Origin: an uncultured Clostridia bacterium
GTDB lineage: Bacteria > Bacillota > Clostridia > Christensenellales > Borkfalkiaceae
Assembly: GCA_944372515.1 (NCBI GenBank)
Contig: CALVZM010000079.1
Coordinates: forward strand, 1-47,211
Direction of reading: 5' to 3'
Length of the DNA: 47,211 bases
Shown here piece by piece: positions 42,573 to 47,211 of the stretch. Position numbers and translations under genes: made by a program. The notes under the pieces are model-generated. The model was not told where the DNA came from, made no database searches, and saw only the letters and a list, made by a program, of their open reading frames with translations. The stretch's first letter is position 1. Each line of letters begins with the position of its first letter.

Positions 42573-43169
42573 TCATCCGTTGTTTGCGGGCATGCCCTGC
42601 TTCTTTTCCCCGTTCGGCACTTCCTTTTTCTTCCTGAAAAGCGGGCTGTCCTTATATTTTCCCATGATGTAGGAATCGCTCCCCGCGCACACCTTCGCAT
42701 ACACCCGCATCGCCCAATCCATGGAAGAAAAATTCTCCAAAAACCAGCCTTCGTCCATGCCCCGCTGCCGCAGAGCGGCAGAAAACTTCTGCAAGACGCG
42801 GCGCTGACGGCGATAAAACGTGCGCAGGGACATCCGCACGGGCATATCTTCGTATGCCCGCATCACCCGCTTGCGGCGAAAATAGCGATATTCGAGCATG
42901 AACATCTCCTCGCGGGAAAATTCCTTGAAAAGTTCGTCCAGCGCCTCCCGCGCGGCGCAGAGAAAGCGCGACTGAAAGTCGGCAAGCAGCAGCCGCTCGA
43001 CCAGCGCTTCCGCCCCCTCCTGTTTTCGGTAGGACAAGATCGCCTGCGTGCGCAGGCTGGTGTCCAGCGCCGCCGACATCCCGTCCAGATGCGGGTAGAG
43101 ATATAACAGCGTCTTTTCATACGCCCCCGCTCTCTTTTCGTTCTCTTCCGCTCTTCTGTTTTCCGCCAT
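42573..43169 (-). CDS. HTH/sigma-like regulator at the head of the capsid cluster
   Basis: The 198-aa protein is helical and basic. The middle (ALDELFKEFSREEMFMLEYRYFRRKRVMRAYEDMPVRMSLRTFYRRQRRVLQKF) has a sigma-70-region-4/ArpU-like helix-turn-helix, with MSLRTFYRRQRRVL as recognition helix. The tail is disordered and Lys-rich. Such proteins activate late genes of Gram-positive phages or serve as small terminase. Transcription from its promoter near 43236 would have to run antisense through the 41852-42565 gene to reach terL. The convergent spacing is 7 bp with no terminator. Confidence 0.7.
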   Translation of the reverse strand: MAENRRAEENEKRAGAYEKTLLYLYPHLDGMSAALDTSLRTQAILSYRKQEGAEALVERLLLADFQSRFLCAAREALDELFKEFSREEMFMLEYRYFRRKRVMRAYEDMPVRMSLRTFYRRQRRVLQKFSAALRQRGMDEGWFLENFSSMDWAMRVYAKVCAGSDSYIMGKYKDSPLFRKKKEVPNGEKKQGMPANNG

Positions 43170-43233
43170 ATTTCTCCACGTTCCTTTTTCTGAATTTATA
43201 AAAAACGAACATTTGTTTGCTTTTTACGAGACT

Positions 43234-43239
43234 ATCATA
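43234..43239 (-). promoter_or_regulatory. Extended -10 promoter of the capsid-cluster regulator
   Basis: TATGAT preceded by TGG (extended -10, minus strand) lies 64 nt upstream of ATG 43169. No good -35 is seen, which suits an activator-dependent or extended -10 promoter. Confidence 0.45.
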
Positions 43240-43329
43240 CCACTAAAAACAGGCATACGGTTGCCACTTATGCCAAATTTTTCCAAAAAACAGAAAAAAA
43301 GTTTTATCGCAAAATCCGAGCCGCAACGC

Positions 43330-43358
43330 TTGTATTTTGCGCGGCGATATGGTATAAT
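43330..43358 (+). promoter_or_regulatory. Promoter of the 856-aa gene with minimal leader
   Basis: TTGTAT (43330-43335), 17 nt and TATAAT (43353-43358, preceded by TGG) end 9 nt before ATG 43368, so the leader is only a few nt. The GGGAG sequence between them is too close to the ATG for a normal ribosome site. Confidence 0.75.
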
Positions 43359-43367
43359 ACGGGAGAT

Positions 43368-45938
43368 ATGAAGAGGTTTTTCACGGGAATACTCACAATT
43401 TTATGCGCGGGCGCGCTGCTCGCGGGCGCGTGCACGGGCTTGCGGGAGGCAAAAACGGCTTTTGCCGCGCAGACGGACGCAGCGGCGGACACCGCCGAAA
43501 AGACGCTGACCAAGGACGAACTCTCCCTGCTCGTGCCCGGAAGTTACGAGCAGTACCTGCCCCTTTCCGGTGCGGACAGCGTAGCGGCGGGCGGGGGATG
43601 CATCGCCGTCGCCGATGGTGCAAACATCTATTATTACGATGGGAATGTTTACCGCCCGTATGAGCACAGTGCCGATGTGGCACAACTCAAAACGGACGAA
43701 AACGGCGTCTTGTACTTCCTCGACGATAACAATCGTCTTTTTACCCTTGACCCCGCCGAGGACTCGCCGTCGGCAGAGCCTTACATCATCAAATTGGAGG
43801 GCGACGACCCCGACGGAGACGCGACGAGCGAACAGTTGCAGTGCACTTCTTTCACTTTGGCGGACGGAACCGTCTTTTTTGCGCGAAACGTGCCGACCAG
43901 CACCAGCATTTACAGCGAAACCGCCCCCACCGATCCCATAAAAACATTCTCTTCTTCCATATCCTCCGTCCCCTGTCTGTTCTATGAGAACGGTCTGCTC
44001 TATTACACCGACGGACAATATTTCAACACCCTGCACCTCGGGACCGACATGCAGTCGACCGTCGATCTGGGAACGGACATCTACGACATCGCCCTGTCGG
44101 GCAACAACCTTTATTACACGGACAAACAAACGCTCTATGTCTACGACCTCACCGCGGGCGAGAGCAAGCGTTTTGAATCGGAAGACGCCGACTACGGCGC
44201 GCTCTGCCTTGACGGCAATTTTCTCTATGTGGCGGGCACGACGGACAGAGGGGCAAAGATCTGCCGTTTCGACACGGCAAAGCAGGCGTTCACCGACTAT
44301 GAGATCGGCGCGGCGTCTGCAAGCGACAACCGCCTGCTTTCGGCGCGGCAGAGCATCGTGGCGGGAGAATATCTCATCACCGCCGACGAAAACCGTCTGC
44401 AACTGTATGACCGGACCGACGGCGCTTTCCGCACCTTTGCCTGCGCCTTCACCCCCGCCTTTCTCGCTTCGGACGGAAACACCGTCCTCGTCGCCAACAC
44501 GTCGACGGTGTGCGGGTATGACCTTGACGGGACCTGCGTGCTGAACGAAACGGCGGGATTCAACGGCAACATCGCGGGCATTGCCGCCGCGCGGGACGGA
44601 GATTATTTTGCCGTTACCGAAAACCTGTCTTTCTATCGGATCGACGGGGAAACTTTCTCCCGTTCCCCCGCGAGCACCAAGCCGAACAGCGCGGGCGCCA
44701 AGGCGCTGGCGTCGGACATTTACGGCAATCTGTTCGTCCTCTTTGAGGACGATTCCGTGTATCGCTACACCGCCGAAGAGTTCATGGACAAGGACGCCGC
44801 GGGCACGCTTGTCTGCACCTTTGAACGGGAAACGACGGACATCGCCGTCGATTTTGACGGAAACGTCTATGCGCTCGCGGACAATGCGCTCCTTTGCAGC
44901 GACGGCACGCAATACAACATCGACGATACGGATTGCGTGTTCCGTTCGGACGCCGCACTCAAAGACTTTGCCTTCGGATATGAATCGGGCACGGTCTACT
45001 TCCTCTACGACGATCACATTCTGAAAAGCGAGTCAATCGACCTGCCCCACCTCGGATCGCTCGAAACGGGCGACGCCTATGCGAGCGTCTATCGGGAGAC
45101 GGCGGACGCGGACGACGTTGCGCCCGTGGTTACCCTGCACGCCGAATCCGTTCTGATCCGCTTCGACCTCGGCGCACTGACCGCCGACGCGGCATATTTC
45201 CCCTACGACGGCTATGAACGCATCCGGACGGAAACGGACGCGCTGGTCCTCGCCGAAACGGCGGTGCACGGGCTCGATTATTACATCGTAACCGTCTTCG
45301 ATCCCGCCGCGCGCACCTATACGGCGGGGCTGGTGTTGCAGAGCGCCTGCACCGTCATCCCCGAGAGCGAATACACTTCCGTGCCCGACAATTTCACGGA
45401 CGGCGTGGGATACGTTACCAATGCCGTGCCCCTCTACAAATACCCCTATCTCACGCAGGAACTGACCTCGATTACGCTCGAAAAGAACACCGTCGTTACC
45501 GTCATCCGCGAACTCTCGCTGGGCGACACCCTCGATTACGACTATTATTTCGTATCCTGGTCGGACGGCTTTGACACGCTGTACGGATATCTGCCCGAAA
45601 CTTTCGTGCGCGATTTCAGGGGGACGACGGACGAGAACGGCTCCGTGTTCTATAAGACGCTGCACTGCGACCGGGACGTCGTTGCCGTTTCCGCCGATAA
45701 CCGGACGATCACCCTGGAAGCGGGCAGGGATTATGCCGTTGCCGCCTACACCACCGACGACCAAAACAAAATGTTCATTGCCTACGAACAGGGCGGCGTT
45801 ACCTATTACGCCACCGTGGACGCCGACAGTTTCCGGGACGGCTCCTCGGACGGGCTGCGTTACTTCCTCGTCGCGCTCCTGCTCATTCTCGACGTCATTC
45901 TCGTGGTCAATTATATCGTGTTCCGAAAAAAGGACTGA
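43368..45938 (+). CDS. Large secreted propeller-type protein with SH3-like module and C-terminal anchor
   Basis: The 856-aa protein has a signal peptide (MKRFFTGILTILCAGALLAG, AFA cleavage near residue 33) and six or more beta-propeller-like repeats over residues 55-600 (YYYDGNVYRPYE, LYFLDDNNRLFTLDP, LYYTDKQTLYVYDL, LYVAGTTDRGAKICRFD, VYALADNALLCSDG). An SH3-like segment follows at about residues 680-760 (GYVTNAVPLYKYPYLTQELTSITLEKNTVVTVI), with another beta unit after it. One membrane helix (YFLVALLLILDVILVVNYIVF) precedes a short basic tail. The substrate or partner is unknown. The promoter nearly abuts the ATG. Confidence 0.88.
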   Translation: MKRFFTGILTILCAGALLAGACTGLREAKTAFAAQTDAAADTAEKTLTKDELSLLVPGSYEQYLPLSGADSVAAGGGCIAVADGANIYYYDGNVYRPYEHSADVAQLKTDENGVLYFLDDNNRLFTLDPAEDSPSAEPYIIKLEGDDPDGDATSEQLQCTSFTLADGTVFFARNVPTSTSIYSETAPTDPIKTFSSSISSVPCLFYENGLLYYTDGQYFNTLHLGTDMQSTVDLGTDIYDIALSGNNLYYTDKQTLYVYDLTAGESKRFESEDADYGALCLDGNFLYVAGTTDRGAKICRFDTAKQAFTDYEIGAASASDNRLLSARQSIVAGEYLITADENRLQLYDRTDGAFRTFACAFTPAFLASDGNTVLVANTSTVCGYDLDGTCVLNETAGFNGNIAGIAAARDGDYFAVTENLSFYRIDGETFSRSPASTKPNSAGAKALASDIYGNLFVLFEDDSVYRYTAEEFMDKDAAGTLVCTFERETTDIAVDFDGNVYALADNALLCSDGTQYNIDDTDCVFRSDAALKDFAFGYESGTVYFLYDDHILKSESIDLPHLGSLETGDAYASVYRETADADDVAPVVTLHAESVLIRFDLGALTADAAYFPYDGYERIRTETDALVLAETAVHGLDYYIVTVFDPAARTYTAGLVLQSACTVIPESEYTSVPDNFTDGVGYVTNAVPLYKYPYLTQELTSITLEKNTVVTVIRELSLGDTLDYDYYFVSWSDGFDTLYGYLPETFVRDFRGTTDENGSVFYKTLHCDRDVVAVSADNRTITLEAGRDYAVAAYTTDDQNKMFIAYEQGGVTYYATVDADSFRDGSSDGLRYFLVALLLILDVILVVNYIVFRKKD

Positions 45939-45973
45939 CCTTCTCTCCGCGGCGATCGCCTCAAAACGCGCCG

Positions 45974-46013
45974 GCGGACGCGCGGTAAAACGTTCCGCGC
46001 GTCCGCTTTTTTT
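45974..46013 (+). terminator. Terminator after the 856-aa gene
   Basis: A perfect 12-bp stem GCGGACGCGCGG/CCGCGCGTCCGC with a 9-nt loop is followed by TTTTTTT. Confidence 0.95.
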
Positions 46014-46181
46014 GTGCTCTTGCGCAAAAAAACAACTTTTTCCCGATTTTTTTCGGCAATCGGACGGCAGACGGGCAAAAGCGTTTTTATTTTGACGGGT
46101 TTTGTGTTATACTATAACGCAACAGCGCTTTTTCTCCCGCCGCAGACGCGGCGGGAGAGAAACAAAGAGGTAACAGACACC

Positions 46182-47024
46182 ATGATCATCGATTTTCACA
46201 CGCACACCTTCCCCGACCACATGGCAACAGCCACCATCGAACTGTTGAAGCAGAAGAGCCGCACGGAAAATTTTTCGGACGGAACGGCGGACGGGCTGAG
46301 CCGAAAACTCAAAGAGGCGGGCGTTGACCTTGCCGTCGTCCTGCCCGTGGTTACCAACCCCGCCAAAACCTCGAAAATCAACGACGCCGCCGCCCGTCTC
46401 AACGAACGCACGGCAGAAACGCACGTCTTTTCCTTCGGGGGCATGCACCCCGATACCCCCGATTACAAATCGGAACTCAAACGCATCGCCGCGCTCGGGC
46501 TGAAAGGGATCAAACTGCACCCCGCCTACCAGCAAGTCCCCTTCGACGACATACGCTATGAACGCATCGTCGGCTATGCGGACGAATTGGGGCTCATCGT
46601 GAGCGTCCACGGCGGCGTGGACATCGGCATCGCGGGGGATTGGAGCACGCCCGCGCGCGCCCGCAAACTCTTTGACGACGTGCACCCGCGCAAACTCGTC
46701 ATGGCGCACATGGGCGGCTGGATGATGTGGGAAGACGTCAAAAGATATCTGTGCGGACTGCCCCTCTTTTTGGACACGTCCTTCTCGTGCGGCAGTTTCG
46801 GCTATCAGGCGTCCGTACCCGCGGAAGAACGGCTGCGCCCCCTTGCGGAAGAGGAATTTACGGACATCGTGCGGCGGCACGGCGCGGACAAAGTGCTCTT
46901 CGGCACGGACAGCCCGTGGAGCGATCACGCCGCGCAGATCGCCCTCATCCGCCGTCAGCCCCTTTCCGACGCGGAAAAAGCGGCGATTTTGGGCGAAAAT
47001 GCAAAAAAATTATTGCAATTATAA
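46182..47024 (+). CDS. Amidohydrolase family (TIM-barrel) protein
   Basis: The 280-aa protein belongs to the amidohydrolase-2 (PF04909-like) family. IIDFHTHTF at the N-terminus gives the HxH metal ligands, followed by GMHPDTPDY, GIKLHPAYQ with Lys-x-His, VSVHGGVDIG, AHMGGWMMWEDV and GTDSPWSDH with the final Asp. Such enzymes hydrolyse or decarboxylate aromatic or cyclic substrates; the actual substrate is unknown. The ATG at 46182 is preceded by AAAGAGG and by an extended -10 promoter (TGTTATACT at 46105-46113). A longer frame upstream lacks a start signal. Confidence 0.88.
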   Translation: MIIDFHTHTFPDHMATATIELLKQKSRTENFSDGTADGLSRKLKEAGVDLAVVLPVVTNPAKTSKINDAAARLNERTAETHVFSFGGMHPDTPDYKSELKRIAALGLKGIKLHPAYQQVPFDDIRYERIVGYADELGLIVSVHGGVDIGIAGDWSTPARARKLFDDVHPRKLVMAHMGGWMMWEDVKRYLCGLPLFLDTSFSCGSFGYQASVPAEERLRPLAEEEFTDIVRRHGADKVLFGTDSPWSDHAAQIALIRRQPLSDAEKAAILGENAKKLLQL

Positions 47025-47033
47025 ATTTTGCTA

Positions 47034-47062
47034 TTTACAAAACCCGCTTTTTGTACTATAAT
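47034..47062 (+). promoter_or_regulatory. Promoter of the iorA-like gene
   Basis: TTTACA (47034-47039), 17 nt and TATAAT (47057-47062) make a near-consensus sigma-A promoter. It gives a leader of about 105 nt that contains the strong hairpin at 47084-47123. Confidence 0.88.
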
Positions 47063-47083
47063 AGATAAGATATGATTTTTTTC

Positions 47084-47123
47084 GTCCGCCCGCGCGCCCG
47101 CGCACGGGGACGCGCGGGCGGAC
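47084..47123. promoter_or_regulatory. Very stable leader hairpin upstream of iorA-like gene
   Basis: Thirteen base pairs (GTCCGCCCGCGCG with CGCGCGGGCGGAC) surround a loop that itself holds CCCG/CGGG. No T-run follows, so it is not an intrinsic terminator. It ends about 50 nt before ATG 47175. Confidence 0.7.
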
Positions 47124-47174
47124 TTCCGTCGTATCCCGTTCAAAACACCGAAAAGAAGAAAGGAGAAATACAGA

Positions 47175-47211
47175 ATGAGCAAACAACTGATGCTGGGCAA
47201 TGCGGCGCTCG
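47175..47211 (+). CDS. iorA: Start of an indolepyruvate ferredoxin oxidoreductase alpha-like gene
   Basis: Only 12 codons are visible (MSKQLMLGNAAL) after an AAAGGAG ribosome site. The N-terminus matches the usual start of IorA, which oxidatively decarboxylates aryl-pyruvates from aromatic amino acids with ferredoxin as acceptor. With so little sequence the family call is tentative. It begins within 151 nt of the amidohydrolase, separated by its own promoter. Confidence 0.5.
   Translation, partial: MSKQLMLGNAAL

Overview
The window looks like chromosome from an uncultured gut-type member of the Clostridia. I infer this, with Christensenellales-like lineages as the closest feel, from high GC, near-consensus sigma-A promoters, the yicC-gmk-rpoZ-priA-def-fmt-rsmB-rlmN block, the pcrA-ligA pair and a clostridial Feo operon. 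No rRNA gene is present to settle the taxonomy. Almost everything between 43.2 kb and 8.5 kb is read leftwards.

Layout. (A) 1 to about 9.9 kb is the right end of an integrated element that runs off the left edge. From the right it holds an attachment region at a tRNA-Thr with phased 9-bp repeats, an AT-rich gene with an Sm-like tail, a tyrosine integrase with an upstream HTH/excisionase-like gene, a compact regulatory operon (HTH protein, sigma-like 106-aa protein, 83-aa protein), and a long operon. That operon encodes a basic protein, a beta-rich protein, two N-terminally membrane-anchored display proteins (one an SGNH hydrolase), a 644-aa surface protein with a C-terminal anchor, a 30-aa hydrophobic peptide and a truncated membrane protein. 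(B) 9.9-33.7 kb is ordinary host chromosome: queH, feoA-feoA-feoB with a Cys-rich partner, the translation and RNA-modification operon, ligA-pcrA, rpsU, a phosphohexomutase and two polytopic membrane proteins. (C) 33.8-43.2 kb is a head-morphogenesis cluster with P22-like logic: HTH regulator, small terminase-like protein, TerL, portal, scaffold, coat, adaptor, gp10-like propeller and a helical terminal protein. It has no integrase, replication, lysis or tail-tip genes in view. A secreted, membrane-anchored protein is encoded on the opposite strand inside it. (D) 43.3-47.2 kb is rightward host genes: a large propeller/SH3-like surface protein, an amidohydrolase and the start of an iorA-like gene.

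The most interesting links are these. The SGNH hydrolase of region A and the last protein of the capsid cluster in region C end in the same C-terminal module. The element at the tRNA-Thr seems to have left a promoter-bearing 5' half of the tRNA next to a complete copy. Several genes, notably pcrA and queH, have a promoter so close to the ATG that their mRNAs should be leaderless. Functions given for unrecognised proteins are limited to what the sequences show.
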